In this document: positions 11,721 through 23,989 of the stretch, piece after piece
How the letters are laid out: each line of letters begins with the position of its first letter
How positions within the stretch are numbered: the first letter of the stretch is position 1
Source: Pachyseris speciosa
Taxonomy: Eukaryota; Cnidaria; Anthozoa; Scleractinia; Pachyseridae
Assembly (NCBI GenBank): GCA_016490735.1
Contig: JAEMWC010000252.1
Location: forward strand, 111,001 to 175,000
Length of the DNA stretch: 64,000 nucleotides
Reading direction: 5' to 3'
The notes under the pieces: generated by a model
The model's database searches: none
What the model was told of the DNA's origin: nothing
The model's input: only the letters and a program-made list of their open reading frames with translations
Made by a program: the position numbers and the translations under genes

Positions 11721-12725
11721 TCAGAAATCGAGACATATCACAGTGAGAATTTTTAAGACCACTGCCGGTCTGCGCACCGCTAGGAGTCTCTTAAGAGCTC
11801 TTTTATAATTACCACAGAAAATAAAACAGATCCATGGATTAATGGAACAATTTAATACGGCCATAAACCAGGCAATTTTATAATAGATAAAAAAGCTACA
11901 AGCTGAAGTAATGTCACTGTCAAAGAAATCTAGCAACATGAGAATACTGAACGGTACCCAGCACAGGGCAAACCCCAACACGATAGCAATGGCCATCTTC
12001 AGCACGTTTCTGTTTCTGTTCACTCGTTGTTGTTCAGCGTTGGCTGATCGTTCGCCTGGAATCTTCTGCGACTTCAGTTTGATAAGGATGATGGAATAAA
12101 GTACGGCCAACAAGGCGAGAGGGATGTAATGAAATACAACACAGGCTGATAAAACGTAATGTTGAATAGAGAAGGACTCTCCGACCTCTTCATTCCAATG
12201 ACGGAGACAAAACAGTTCTCCTTCATGTTCTACAAGTCTGTAGGTGAAGAGATATGGAGACCAGAAAGCCATAGCGACGATCCAGGTGGCGAGAATGAAG
12301 TAGGGACACAGCTTTGAACTGATGAGTGGGGAGCGGAGAGGAAAGAACACAGCTCCAAATCGATCCACTGCAACCAAAACCAGGCTTTGAATAGACACAA
12401 AAGTGGAGACATCTGCGAAGAAGGGAACCAATCTGCAAAAGGCCTGACCAAGAGGACCACTGATAAACCAGGAGTTTAAGTACAACTGACTTAGTTCCCG
12501 CGGAAACAGGAATATAGGATACAGCAGGTCGGACATAGCCATGTTAACGATGAAATAATTTATCGGTTTCCTCAAGGTTCGCGTTTTGTAAAAAACTATT
12601 CCTATCAAGGAATTTCCGACCAGCGAAGCAACAAAGATCAGGCAGAAAGCAACGGTTTGTCCAATTTTTGCTGCAGTAGGGTTAAACAAGATGGAGCAGC
12701 TCGATCCATCTGCCGTTATGTTCAT
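11721..12725 (-). CDS. Class A (rhodopsin-family) G protein-coupled receptor, peptide-receptor type
   Basis: A plasma-membrane seven-helix receptor of about 334 residues, intronless. Visible landmarks: TM1 GNSLIGIVFY, TM2 NMAMSDLLYP, a TM3 Cys and DRF (in place of DRY) after a long hydrophobic helix, TM4 WIVAMAFWSP, an ECL2 Cys after GELF, TM5 YIPLALLAVLYS, TM6 FALCWVPF and TM7 NCSINPWICFIF. This layout is that of neuropeptide-type receptors (NPFF/QRFP/NPY-like); the ligand is unknown. The start at 12725 (MNITADG) is chosen because the paralogue at 16645 begins MNTTVNG at the same point; an upstream in-frame ATG at 12866 would add 47 residues lacking any membrane or signal feature. The N-terminus has a possible glycosylation site (NIT). 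The C-tail after KRLL differs from all other copies, which end KCSSG..QQ, because of a small deletion and frameshift. It may still be functional. Confidence 0.85.
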   Translation of the reverse strand: MNITADGSSCSILFNPTAAKIGQTVAFCLIFVASLVGNSLIGIVFYKTRTLRKPINYFIVNMAMSDLLYPIFLFPRELSQLYLNSWFISGPLGQAFCRLVPFFADVSTFVSIQSLVLVAVDRFGAVFFPLRSPLISSKLCPYFILATWIVAMAFWSPYLFTYRLVEHEGELFCLRHWNEEVGESFSIQHYVLSACVVFHYIPLALLAVLYSIILIKLKSQKIPGERSANAEQQRVNRNRNVLKMAIAIVLGFALCWVPFSILMLLDFFDSDITSACSFFIYYKIAWFMAVLNCSINPWICFIFCGNYKRALKRLLAVRRPAVVLKILTVICLDF

Positions 12726-15700
12726 TTTCAAATATATGTTTTTGGTATTTGAATTTTTCTGAAAGTACTTATATAATAGCGTGCAAAGACGTCTCTTGTT
12801 TGCCTCCAGTGCATCTACCATTGGCAGTTGCACACAATTAGTTACGTAGCAGGTGTATACATGCAAAAAAAGATGGAATGTGTTTGTGATACGAGAAGGC
12901 GAATTGAAAGAAATTTTATTTCAAAAAGTGACTCCCGTTCTCACTCAAGTGGGAATCATGTTGAACTTCGGTAAACCCTAATGAAAGAGTGTTTTGCACA
13001 TTGCGCGGGGTTTTTTGGAAGACAAATTTGTCAAAAAAGTAAAGTAATGTTCCCAAAAACATTTACATTTGGCCGAAAAACAGCACAAAAGGCGTGAAGC
13101 CAGAGCGGCATTTCTAACGAAATTCATGTTACTAAACAAAACGGCCAGGCCGTCCAAAAAGGTTATGTATTCTGAGCCGTACATGATCATCAAATTTTCT
13201 GCCATATTTGAAACAGGCAGTATGTGTTTAAAAGTTGTTTGGCGGGCTGAACTATAGTTTTGTTTGTTCTGATCTCCCTTTATTTTCATACGCGTCTTTC
13301 TCGTCGTTTTCTGCTTTGTACGTGTTTCCTTCTCTTTACTTTCTTTTCGAAACGTGACGACTTCAGAAAAGAAGTTTACATCCGTAAAAGCCGCCGAAAG
13401 GAACATACGCTTAATAGCTAATCATTCCACCCCAACAGAGCTTGCTATTCTCAATTAACCCTGTGGTTACACAAATTGATGGACAATATTTTTCTTTGAG
13501 ACGGCTCAGAAAGTATATCCTCTTTGGACGGCCTGGCCGTAATGCTTAGTAACATGAGTTTCGTAAGAAATGCCGCTCTGATTTTCCTTGCTGGCGCACT
13601 CCCCAGCGTGGAAGAGATCTGGTGTCAAATACACAGGGACTAAAATGCGCTTAACTGTTGGTGAAATAATTGAGCTATCCATGGTGTAAGGAGAGATCGA
13701 CTTTTGATCAGAGAGTGCAAAGGAAGTCAATTAGTTTAAACATTTCATGGAGAGTCTACCTCTAAGTTGTCCTCTAAAAAACTCATCAAATCTGTTAATC
13801 AAGCGTAGCATCGAGATCGCGGCGAACCTGGCATTCATTTAGGATAAAAGCGAACGAATTTTATTTTTGAAGAAAATTATACAAGCGCAAAATTTAATTC
13901 ACCCGCGGCTATACGTAAGAAACGTTTAAGGTATCCCAATCATCTCTTTAAATTTGATCTTAAATGTAGAAACAAGAAGCTGTGAGCGCAAGAAGGAATC
14001 ATGCTAGGGCGTCGTAAATTCTGGTAGATCGAAGGAGGATGACAGTTCTTAGGGAGCAAATAAACATATTTTTTGTTCTTTTTCTTACAGAGTAGTATTC
14101 TTTGTAGAGAGGTAATGAAATAAACTTGAGAATTAATTAATAGGCGGAGAGAATTTGAAAACTTGATAGAAAAGAAAATCCAACCGGCTCAAGCATATGG
14201 CCGCCAATATCAAATTCAAACCAATCGAGCTCATAGTAGAACAACTGAGCTAGGTAAAGATTCGGGGCACCTCGGAGCTCTTACAAGGTCTCACCTGATT
14301 GGAGACCACCCTTCAGTTGAGAGAAAAGAACAAAAAACACAAACAATGGACCCTAACCTTAAAACAATAGGGCTGCGACACAATCCCCGCCACTGAAATT
14401 TAGAGCTGATAGGAGCTGAGAGGCTACAAAGATTTGTTGAATATGATTAGAAAGGGGCTTAAATGGTGAGACAGAGAGTGTACTCGTAGGCAAACTTCTA
14501 TATCTTTTTATTCTCAAAACTCGAAACCACTAAACCTAAACAAATCTGGACAAAACAAAACCAAAACACTAACGAAAACAAAACAACACCAGAACAAAAC
14601 GAAACAAAACAAAAACGCGGCTGCAATCTTAGTTTCCATCAGGAATCGCCTGTAGTCAGTAAGATACTCCAAAACATTTCTAGCCTCCTTCAGTACAATA
14701 TTGAAACTGGGTACAGATCATAGCTTCGAGTTTTTCGACCGTTCATGAAATATGGTTCTGGGATATATGATCCCGGATTCCTGGTAATCGTTGAGTATTC
14801 CTCGTGTTTTTCTGAAATTGCCTTACAGCCGTGTTTAGGGAAGAACCTCTTTTTCCCACACCCGCGACAGCCCCCCCCCCCCACACACACCCCCACCCAC
14901 ATCCGCCCCCTACACATTCCCATCTCCACTCCCAAATAGAATAAAATTCTCAACACCTTTTTTCAGAAGTTGAACAAGATGTTCTCCTCACTGTTTGTTG
15001 TTCACGCACAGGTAAGAAGAACAGTTTATCCCGTCAAATAGCACATGTTGCAAATGTTTGGCGATCTAATGATCAGCGAATCAGTCATTCAATACATAAA
15101 ACGCCAGAGCTACACCGCCAAACGTTTGCTCCTCTTAAAATGTTAAATGTTGCATGCTTATTAATCTTTGTCTCTCCCGCCAAATTAAGAGCGGGTGCTA
15201 TAACAAAATTAGCCAAACTTATTAAAATAATGTTTTTCTTAAATTGAACCACATTTAGTTTATAAATAAATGTGCGTAAACCGATGCTGTTGTCTTCCCT
15301 ATGCGCTTCCTGTTTTTGAACTTGTGACTGAGCAGGTGCATTCAAGGAAAACGAAATGATTGTTTAGAGGAGAGCAGAGGATTAAAGAAATCCTATAAAA
15401 TTTACAAATTTTTGTGGTTTAGAGCTGTAAAAGAGAAGCAACGCATGAGAACTCGATCGTGCTGAACCTAACAAATGACAGGGAACGTGACAAATGAGTT
15501 AAACCTGGTAACAAGGCGCCAAGCAACTATTATGAGATCATTCGAGCAAAACGTACGAAGGGGTTAATTTATAAAAACCCAATGCAGTTTGCGAAAATAT
15601 ATAGAGGATTTGACTCCCCAAGACTCATTCAGATTTATGATTTGAGAGATTTAAATTTGAAGAGCTTCAATTTGGGGCCAATAGATCTCGTTTTGTTTTA

Positions 15701-16644
15701 AAACAGTGTATGGCATCTGATACCTTTTAAAACAGAAATAACGGAAGAGCTAATAGACAGAAAGAGTGTGGGGTTTATAAACAAGACATTCTGAGGGTAT
15801 CTAAATTATTATCAATTCGCTGAAACTTGGGCAAAAGACAGAAGAGAACCATTATTACACTGCTACGTTACAATATTCTATTCGTTTTTATAAAGGAAAT
15901 TCGAGTATAACATTGATTTCCTTCCTAACCGGAGTTTCGCAAATAACAACAATGTTTCAACCGCAAATTCGACCAAACAACGGTTTTGAAAGTTTCGCAT
16001 AGTTTGCATCCAGAGTCACAAAGAACGGTTAATACTGAACCGTTCAGCAAAGTGTCTCAAATCAGCTAAGTCGTGTTACAAGTGACAACAGGCTTATTTA
16101 CAATTATTCTTTTTGTTGGATTTATATTCTTTGCTTATTTACAAGTTAGCATTTTGTAGACTGGAAATCACTCATTCAACAGTCTACGCCCTTTTAAGTG
16201 TATTCTATTCTTCATGCGCTGGAATCTTTTAAAAAATATTGAAGAAACAACCAATATTTTAAATCGATGGGACGATGAACAATATCTTACTTAGGAGGCT
16301 ATTTACAAGGTAAGCTTCAGTGAACATGTTAAAACCTTTCACCAAGTGGTAATCATATTTACCAGTTATATCTTATTTTACACGGCATATCAGGTATCTC
16401 TTCACTAAGTTATTCAAGTTTTCGGTTCGTGCGCACAGAATTAGAACTTGTCATCCTTATAAACAATTTATAATTTACTCACATCAGATCGTTTTACTTA
16501 TGTGCAATATCTCAGTCTTCACTATTAAGAGTTTGTTCGAATACAAAAATTGAAAACACAAACATATTAAGTAGGCTTTGGTGGAATTCATGTTGTTCCT
16601 GGGAGGTTCAGAAATCGAGACATCACAGTGAGAATTTTTAAGAC
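12726..16644. repeat. Array flanking unit, copy 2
   Basis: Non-coding spacer between the two open receptors, colinear with 8404-11700. Relative to copy 1 it carries two extra pieces that are inverted copies of each other: about 13107-13185 (CGGCATTTCTAACGAAATTC...) and about 13503-13588 (...TTTCGTAAGAAATGCCGCTC), both containing a GGCC(A/T)GGCCGTCC word. Copy 1 lacks both at the corresponding sites. They look like a MITE or its two ends. The polypyrimidine tract is at about 14868-14915. No supported gene. Confidence 0.65.
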
Positions 16645-17613
16645 CTACTGCTGATCCGTGCCGCTTGAACACTTCAGGAGTCTCTTTAGAGGTCGTTTAT
16701 AATTATCACTGAAAATAAAACAGATCCATGGATTGATGGCACAATTTGAGCGGGCCGTAAACCAGAAAGTGTTATAAGAGATACGGAAGCTACAAGCTGA
16801 AGTAATGTCAAAGAAGCGTAGCAACACGTTAATACTCCAAGGTACCCAGCACAGTGCAAACCCCAACACGATAGCAATGGCCATCTTCAGCACGTTCCTG
16901 TTTCTTTTCGCTCGCTGTTGCTCAGCGTTGGCTGATCGTTCGCCTGGAATCTTCTTCGACTTGAGTTTGATAAGAATGATGGAGTAAAGTACGACCAACA
17001 AGGCGAGAGGGATGTAAAGAAATATAACAGAGCCTGTTAGAAAGTAATGTGTAAAAGAGGACTCTCCGAACACTTCATTCCAATGAGTTCGACAAAACAG
17101 TTCTCCTTCATGTTCAACAAGTTTGAAGGTGAAGAAATGTGGAGAGTGGAAAGCCATAGCGACGATCCAGGTAACGAGAATGAAGTAGGGACACAGCTTT
17201 GAACTGATGAGTGGAGGGCGTAGGGGAAATACCACAGCTCCAAATCGATCCACTGTTATCAGAACCAGGCTCTGAATCGACACACCAAAGGAGATATCTG
17301 TAAGGAAGGGAACCAGTTTGCACAAGGCCACACCAAGAGGACCACTGATAAGCCAGGAGTAGTTAGAGTACAACTGACTTAGCCTCCACGGAAACAGGAA
17401 CATAGGATACAGCAGGTCGGACATGGCCATGTTAACGATGAAATAATTTATCGGTTTCCTCAAGGTTTGCGTTTTGTAAACAACTATTCCTATCAATGAA
17501 TTTCCGACCAGCGAAACAAGAAAGATCAGGCAGAAGGCAACGGTTTCCCCAATTTTGACTGCAGTAGTGTCAAACAAGATGGAGCAGCTCAATCCATTCA
17601 CCGTTGTATTCAT
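16645..17613 (-). CDS. Class A G protein-coupled receptor, peptide-receptor type (intact paralogue)
   Basis: An intronless 322-residue receptor, paralogous to 11721-12725 along its whole length. It has N-terminal potential glycosylation (NTT), TM1 GNSLIGIVVY, TM2 NMAMSDLLYP, a TM3 cysteine before KLVPFLTDIS, a DRF triplet, TM4 WIVAMAFHSP, an ECL2 Cys after GELF, TM5 YIPLALLVVLYS, TM6 FALCWVPW, TM7 NCAINPWICFIF, then a short basic tail KRPLKRLLKCSSG with a possible palmitoylation Cys. All class A hallmarks except DRY (here DRF) are present and no frame break is seen, so this is the best functional gene in the window. It shares orientation and flanks with the other array members, and a TATA-like site lies upstream near 17686. 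The ligand cannot be assigned. Confidence 0.9.
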   Translation of the reverse strand: MNTTVNGLSCSILFDTTAVKIGETVAFCLIFLVSLVGNSLIGIVVYKTQTLRKPINYFIVNMAMSDLLYPMFLFPWRLSQLYSNYSWLISGPLGVALCKLVPFLTDISFGVSIQSLVLITVDRFGAVVFPLRPPLISSKLCPYFILVTWIVAMAFHSPHFFTFKLVEHEGELFCRTHWNEVFGESSFTHYFLTGSVIFLYIPLALLVVLYSIILIKLKSKKIPGERSANAEQQRAKRNRNVLKMAIAIVLGFALCWVPWSINVLLRFFDITSACSFRISYNTFWFTARSNCAINPWICFIFSDNYKRPLKRLLKCSSGTDQQ

Positions 17614-17680
17614 GTTTGCCGACTTTCTGATACTTGTGTTGCTCTTCTCAAACAGTTCAGTTGTTTGAGAGCCAGCGTTG

Positions 17681-17692
17681 CTCTATTTATGC
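17681..17692 (-). promoter_or_regulatory. TATA-like core promoter of the GPCR gene
   Basis: CATAAATAG on the minus strand lies about 70 bp upstream of the receptor start at 17613. The same block (AGCATAAATAGAGCAAC) lies about 70 bp upstream of the start codon of the split receptor (near 31930). Conservation in both position and sequence supports a core promoter. The receptor at 11721-12725 has a different upstream sequence. Confidence 0.5.
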
Positions 17693-17699
17693 TGTAGAT

Positions 17700-19239
17700 T
17701 CAATAGGATGGTGGCATAGACCTCCCACAATCGATTGATCTATGACGCAATCGATTCAATTCTTTGAGCTTGATTAAAGATAATTATTGCCGTCAATTAT
17801 AAAGTCAGCAAAGTTGTTTGTTGGCATTGGGAAAAGAATCTGTAAAAGAAGCGAAAAAGAAGGAAATGGACAGTTTCATTTCACAGACTGTAGTGTTGTT
17901 TTAACATTGGTAAGTAACATTCGAAGGAGATGATGTGTTAGTAGGCAAGGTGGTTACGTATTAATATGTAAGAGGAATAAGTCCCTTAACCTTAATTAGT
18001 TGTTCATTAGCCAAACCCTTTCCTTTAAACAAACAAAGCTGCTCCCAGCTTTCAACACAGTTAAGAGCGAGGTTATGGGATATATTCCCCTTTGGCAAAA
18101 CAAAGGAATTCAAGCCAAAGTAAAAATAAGTTCATTTAATACAGGGCGTAAAGAAATGTGTGTTAAAGGATCCCGCTTACGGCTCGTGCTTCCCAGGGCA
18201 TTTCTCTTTCGCTTTTAAAAATCCCTCAACAATGCACTCTTCGGTTTTTTTGTATCTTAGTATGTTTTAACCTTAAATTTTGACCGAAAAATGGGTCAAA
18301 AATGAGCTACGTGAGCATTTCTAACTCATGTCACTAAGCAGTGCGGCCAAGCCGTCCAAAGAGGATACACAGTCTAAGCTACGTGATCACCAAATTATAC
18401 GCCATGATCGAAACAAACGTGTTTTTAAAAGTTATTTGGTAAACGGAACTAAAGTTATTCTTCTTCTGTTCTCCCTTTATTTTCACACGTCTTTCTCGTC
18501 TTTTTCTGCTTTGTCCGTGTTTCCTTCTCTCTATTTTCTGCTCGAAAGGTGACCATGCACTTTTTAAAAGAAGTTTACATCTGTAAAAGCCGCCAAAAGG
18601 AACTTAAGTCTAATAACAGGAGCCGTAATAATCACTAAATAGCTAATTCTTCCAGCCCACAATATTTGCCTATTCTCAATTAACTCTAACTTGCTATACA
18701 GGGACTAAAATGGGCTTAACTGTCGGACGAGTGAAATAATTGAGCTCTCTGTGGTGTAAGGGAGAGATCGACTCTTGATCACAGCGGAAAGAGGAAGTCT
18801 TTAAGTTTCAACATTTCATGGAGAGTCTATCTTTGAAAAATAAATTCCTACACCTGCCTCTAAATTGTACTCTAAAATACTTATCAGGTCTGTTACCGAC
18901 CCATCATCGAGATAGCGCCGAAACTGACATCGGAAAACTATAAAGGCGAACAGCTTTTATTTGTGCACAACTTTATACAAACGTAAATTTAATTCATCTC
19001 GCTTTACGTAAGGAACGGTTAAGGTATCCTAATCACCTCTTTAAATTTGATCTTAAATGTAGAAACATGAAGCTGTGAGCGCAAGAAGGAATCATGTTAC
19101 GGCGACTTGATCGAAGGAGGACGTCAGCTCTTGCTGAACAATTAAATATATATATTGTTTGTTTTTATTCCCACAGAGAATTATTTTTTGTAGGGAGGCA
19201 ACCTAAACGAGATCGGTTTTATTTCAGTAGAATATTATA
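17700..19239. other. Spacer with diverged array flank; no gene
   Basis: 17700-18230 is unique in the window with no supported ORF. From about 18240 it becomes a diverged copy of the array flank (compare 13070 onward: CATTTCTAAC, GCCGTCCAAA, CTCCCTTTATTTTCA blocks). No gene is seen. Confidence 0.5.
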
Positions 19240-20057
19240 TATTATACTGGGTACAGATCATAGCGTCGAGTTTTTAGACCGTCTATAGAATATAGTTCAA
19301 ATGATTCGGAAATCCTAATAATTGTTAAGTATTTCTCGCGTTTGTCTGAAATTATCTTACGGTCGTGTTTCGCGAAGAACGTCTTCTGGCCACACCCTCG
19401 GCATCCCCCCCGCCCCCTCACACACACACCCAACACCCCAACCCCCTCCAACTTCCCCATTCCCACTTCGGAAAAGAAAAAATTCCCAGCACCTTTTTTT
19501 AGAAGTTTAACATGATGTTCTCCTTACTGTTTGTTGTTCACGCACAGGTAAGAAAAATTTCATCCCGTCAAATAGCACATGTTTCAAATGTTTGATGATC
19601 TTAAGATCAGGGACTCAGTCATTACAGAAAACCCCAGAGATACACCGCCAAAAATTTGCTCCTCCTGTTTAGAGGGTGTCGGAAACACAGCGAAATTTAT
19701 CAAACTAATGTTTTCCTTAAATTGAACTACTGGTATATTTATGAATGTATGTGCGTAAATTAAACGGTTAGGTATTTCTCTTGTTTGTCTGCAAATGCCT
19801 TGTAGCAATGTTTCTTTAAGATCTTATTCGGTCCCCCTCATTTCGAGGGAAAAAGTAATCGACATCTTTTGCAAGAATTTTCAAATGATGTCCTCAATTT
19901 ATTGTTGACCCCTCTCATGAGACAAATTTCCTTCCGTCAAATTGCATGTTTCAAATTTTAGGCGCTCTAATGATCAGCGACTCGGTCATTACACAAAACG
20001 CCAGAGATACACCGCCAACAATTTGCTTCTCTTAAAAAGTTAAATGTTCCATGTTTG

Positions 20058-20275
20058 ACTATATATGAATATATGAAAATCACAAATTTGAAGTATGGAT
20101 TGATAAATGAATATGTGAGTGATCATCTCAGTTCAGTATGAACACTACTAAAGCAGTAGTAAAAATAAAGCCTGAAAAATTGTACGGGATTCGAGCCCAC
20201 GACTTCTGCGATACCGGTGCAGTGTTCTACCAACTGAGCTAACAAGCCAACTGGGAGCAGGTCATTAAGTTGGTT
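20058..20275 (-). mobile_element. tRNA-derived SINE (second family)
   Basis: The minus strand carries a tRNA-like head (20178-20249) with D-arm TAGCTCAGTTGGTAGA, anticodon region CTGCACCGGTATCGCAG and T-arm GGGCTCGAATCCC, then a tail with AAGCAG and ATATATGAATATATG words. The loop would read GGT at the anticodon positions but lacks the usual T33. A paralogue lies at 56056-56270, and a tail-only fragment at about 22560-22690 (and 59215-59350). Treated as a SINE, not a working tRNA gene. Confidence 0.6.
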
Positions 20276-20380
20276 CGTAATACACCCGCGAGTGATGAAC
20301 AAATGACTATTGATCTTTGTCTCGCAAGCCAAATTAAGAGCGGGTGTCGAACTTCAATTAGCCAAACTTATCAACCTAAT

Positions 20381-20722
20381 GCACATGCAATCGGTTTCCT
20401 CGTGGGGTCGACCCCCGGGCCAACCAGGGAGATACGTGGGGGAGTACAAAGAGATGGATGAGATTCTTTGCCCTAGGGTAGGGGAAAAAACGACATTGTT
20501 TTACGATCAAAGATTAGGGGTGCGGGGAAAATCACGAGTTTGTAAAGGAAGTCATGGGGATTTTCTGCTGAGAGACACCTCACCCAGGGGACTTTGTCAT
20601 GCAAGATTCCTCGACTCCCCGGGAAATTCCTCAAGCTTGCTTGACTGATTTTACAATCCCCCTGGTTAGCCCGGAGGTCGACCCTACGGTCGGGTAAGGC
20701 GATGACATGCGCATAATGCTTT
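20381..20722. mobile_element. MITE with about 50-bp terminal inverted repeats
   Basis: The left end ATGCACATGCAATCGG...GGTCGACCCCCGGGCCAACC is mirrored at the right by GGTTAGCCCGGAGGTCGACC...CGATGACATGCGCAT. The interior of about 240 bp has no conserved ORF. A second copy is at about 56376-56712 within the segmental duplication. No transposase; superfamily not assignable by eye. Confidence 0.65.
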
Positions 20723-21577
20723 CGAACTCTATTTGTGAATGAATGTGCGTAAAATGATGCTGTTGTGTTTTCTATTTGCTTCCTGTGTTTGAACTTGTAA
20801 CAGAGGAGGAGCATTCAAGGAAAGGAAAAAATTGTTCACAGGGCAGAGGATCAGTGGAAGAAATCCTACAAATTTGCAAATTGATGTTGCTTGGAGCTGT
20901 AAAACGGTAACAACGCACGGGAAAGTCGCTCGTGCTGAACCTAACCAAACTGGACAGCAAACGTGACAAATTGGTCACACCTGATAACAGGGCACCAAGT
21001 AAATTCTGAGATCATTCGAGCAGAATGAAGGAGTGAGTTAATAAAAGCCAATGCAGTTTCCGAGAATATAAAGAGGATTTGTAAGCTTAAGACTCACTCA
21101 GGGTTATTGCGATTTGAGAGATTCAAATTTGAAAGCTTAAATTTGGAGCCAAAAGATCCCCCTTTTTTGAAATAGTATATAGTGTCTGATACCTTTTAGC
21201 AGTAGCGATAAAACTAAAGGAAGCGCTAACAGACAGAAAGAGTATGGCGTTTATCTAGAAGACATTCTGGTGGTATCTAAATTATTATTAATTTCGCTGA
21301 AACTTGGGAGAAAGACAAAAAATACCACGTTTTACAGTGTTACGTTGCAATATTTTATTCCCTTTTATAAAGGAAGTTCGAGTATAACATTCTTCATCCT
21401 AACTGGAGTTTCACAAATGAACGCAAATTCGACCAAAGGCGGTTTTGAAATCCGTTTAACGTGTTTCACATAGTTTTCATCCAAAGTCACAAAGAACTGT
21501 TATAACCGTTCAACAAAGTGTTTCAAATCTATGTCATTTAGGCCGTGTTACAGGTCATAAAAGGTTTATTTACAATT

Positions 21578-21662
21578 AAAGTACCATTCCGCAAAGTACC
21601 ATTTCGCAAACTACAACTTCGTAAAGTACCATTTCGCAAAGTGCCATTTCGTAAAGTGCCAT
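21578..21662. repeat. Short tandem repeat (about 18-19 bp unit)
   Basis: About five imperfect copies of AAAGTACCATTTCGCA follow each other where the other array units would carry receptor sequence. This marks the breakpoint where the receptor body is missing from this unit. Confidence 0.7.
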
Positions 21663-21715
21663 TTTTATTGGTTTATTGAAACCGGCTCTATTATGAGTGG
21701 TGTTTGGGCGAAAAC

Positions 21716-21950
21716 CAACAAAACACATCAATCAAACATTTTTCGTATTTGAACTTTTTATGAAACTACGTGCATAATTTGACATGAAGATCTCTGCTTG
21801 TTTGTCTCCAGTGCGTCGACCCATGTCATTACACACAATAAGCCGTTAGGTCACTAGCAGGTGTATTCACGGAAATAGAAAAAATGTGTTCATTATAAAG
21901 GAAGGAAAAATAAAGTTTATTTAAGAAAACGGATCCCGTGCATGTCTGGA
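21716..21950 (-). pseudogene. Orphan 5' flank of a second lost GPCR unit
   Basis: Diverged copy of 8404-8640 and 12730-12950: shares AAAACACATCAATCAAA, GTTTGTCTCCAGTGCGTC and ACACACAATAAGCCG. It is again without receptor coding DNA on its minus-strand downstream side. The remaining stretch to about 22,430 holds nothing recognisable. Confidence 0.5.
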
Positions 21951-22429
21951 TCTTTCTCGTATGCCGTCTCAACCGGGTCGAGAATCCCGGTCGGGAACAC
22001 ACTTCTCGCCTTTCGATACTTAACCAGTGATTGTGATCGAAAAGTTTTTGAATATCAGAGAAATATACTTTTTAGTTCCAACGGGGGAGAGTTGTTTTGA
22101 AGCCGATGACTTTCTCAGAACCCAGTTGACCGGCAGAAAGTTTGTTTTGACTGCATAAAGTTGTCAGCGAGTACAGCACACGAAAGACTCGCTTGGATTG
22201 TGACAAAACAAACGGCAACAAAATATTATTATTATATTATTATAAGGACCCTCCCTAACGTCTTCAATTGTCTCAGACACAAGTGACAACCCAACCAGGG
22301 TCTCTTTTCTCTTGCTCCAGGGGGCGGGAAGAATAGAGATTCTGGGAACGAGGTTGCATATTTGACACTAAATTGTGCTAGTAAGGGAGGGTGATGAATT
22401 GAAGGTTGTTTTTGGTTTCCACCCCCACC

Positions 22430-23945
22430 CCTCCTTTTTTCTGTAATCTGTACTTTTACCTCAGTTTCTTGTCTTGATACCCTCCTGCCCCACCACCCCT
22501 TTGTAATTTCAATTGCTCTGTGGGAGGGGTGGGAGGATGCAAGTCAAGTATACTGTCTGTCCATGATGACTATGAATATATAAAAATCATACTTGAACTG
22601 CGGATCAATGATCAAATGATCATCGCAGGTTTGAACACTACTTAAGCAGTTGTGGCTTTGTTTTCACTACCGCTGCAGAGGTGTTAAAAACTGCGATGAT
22701 CTTTCACATATTGATAAGGTATTGATGTTGCTTCGTTTTTGACAGGCTCTGCTATCACTGGTCGTGTGGCTAAAGAGTATGCCGACCTGTGGCCAAGGAT
22801 AGCGTCCAATTCGGGAAGCATTCAGTGAAGTGTACAAAACACGTGTTAAATAAAGCTGCCCTGGCTTCTTGCAATTGCAGCTTGTGTTTTACTTCTCAGA
22901 GTGCTCATTAAGCCTCCTTCGCTGTAGCTTGTGAAGCAAGTGTTTCTGTTGGGTTTTCATTAGAAGTCAACTGACGGAAACTCCCCTTAAATCACACAGT
23001 AACGTTATTTATCTGGCCCACAGTACATCGAAATTTGGGTTCAGAAGACGTAAAAGTCTTTGATTGCTTGACTCCAACGGACATCAACCGTTGGGAAAAT
23101 GTACGAGATCAAATAGCATAACGTGACATCACTTGCGCGTCGCACACAGATAGAATGGTGGACCTGTGGTCACCACTAAGGCTGAAAAGATTTTGACAAG
23201 CATTCGTATTTGGACCAGCTCTTCAAGGGGCTTTCGAGAAAAAGAGGGTCACCTTCGACTTTTGTGTTGCATTTGATGGCTCACAGGAACTTAACTTCCT
23301 GCCATTGTGCACAGGCTCTGATTCAGATTCGTACTTTCCGTTTTGATACCTACGGTTCGCAGAATTTGACCTCCACTGTGGCTTTGGAACGCGGGCTATC
23401 ATTGAAACTTGAAATGTTAAGGCTGTGGGTATTCGGAATTTTTCTCAGTGCAGAGCAAGGAGAGTTAAACGAAAACAAACGAAAACATAACTAAACCAAA
23501 TTAAAACCAAACCACTAACGAAAAACATCCAGAACAAAAGGAAACGAAAACACGGCGGTGCACTCAGTTTCTATCATGCATCGCCTGTAGTCAGTAAGAA
23601 ACGGCAAAATATTCCAGCCTCCTTCTGTCTTATAGTTACTTGATTTAAAATCATAGCATCGAGATATTCTACCGCCTATCAAATATAGTTTGGGATATGT
23701 GATTCCGAAATCCCTGTAATCGGTGAGTATTTGTCGCGTTTCTCTGAAATATCCTTGCAGAAGAACCCTCCCTCACCCCCTCCAACCCTCCCACTCGCTC
23801 GCGCTGAACCTAACAAATAAGAGGTAACCTGATAAATGGGTCAAATCTGATCACAAGGCATACGGCTTCTCAGACAAATCCGTTAATCTTATGCGATCTT
23901 TCCTCGGGTCTAGTAAAAATCGAGTTAAGTTGCAAAATCTTCAAA
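22430..23945. other. No gene supported
   Basis: Shared with 59070-60610. It contains a SINE tail fragment (about 22560-22690), a CAAAACAAA-type tract and a short polypyrimidine tract near 23765. The frame at 23210-23494 is shorter in the duplicate (59860-60057) and is not conserved, so it is not called. Confidence 0.5.
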
Positions 23946-23989
23946 ATGTATGGAAAGAACAAACAAGATGATATCCTGAAGGTTCGTCT

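Noticed and set aside
11721..12866. Longer 381-residue version of the first receptor
   Set aside because: The extra 47 residues have no signal peptide or helix, are absent from the paralogue, and come from the repeated flank.
20178..20249. tRNA gene (anticodon GGT, minus strand)
   Set aside because: The tail and a second copy show that it is the head of a SINE; the loop lacks T33 and the stem has a mismatch.
23210..23494. 94-codon ORF
   Set aside because: The duplicate at 59860 is shortened by a frame change, so the frame is not under constraint.
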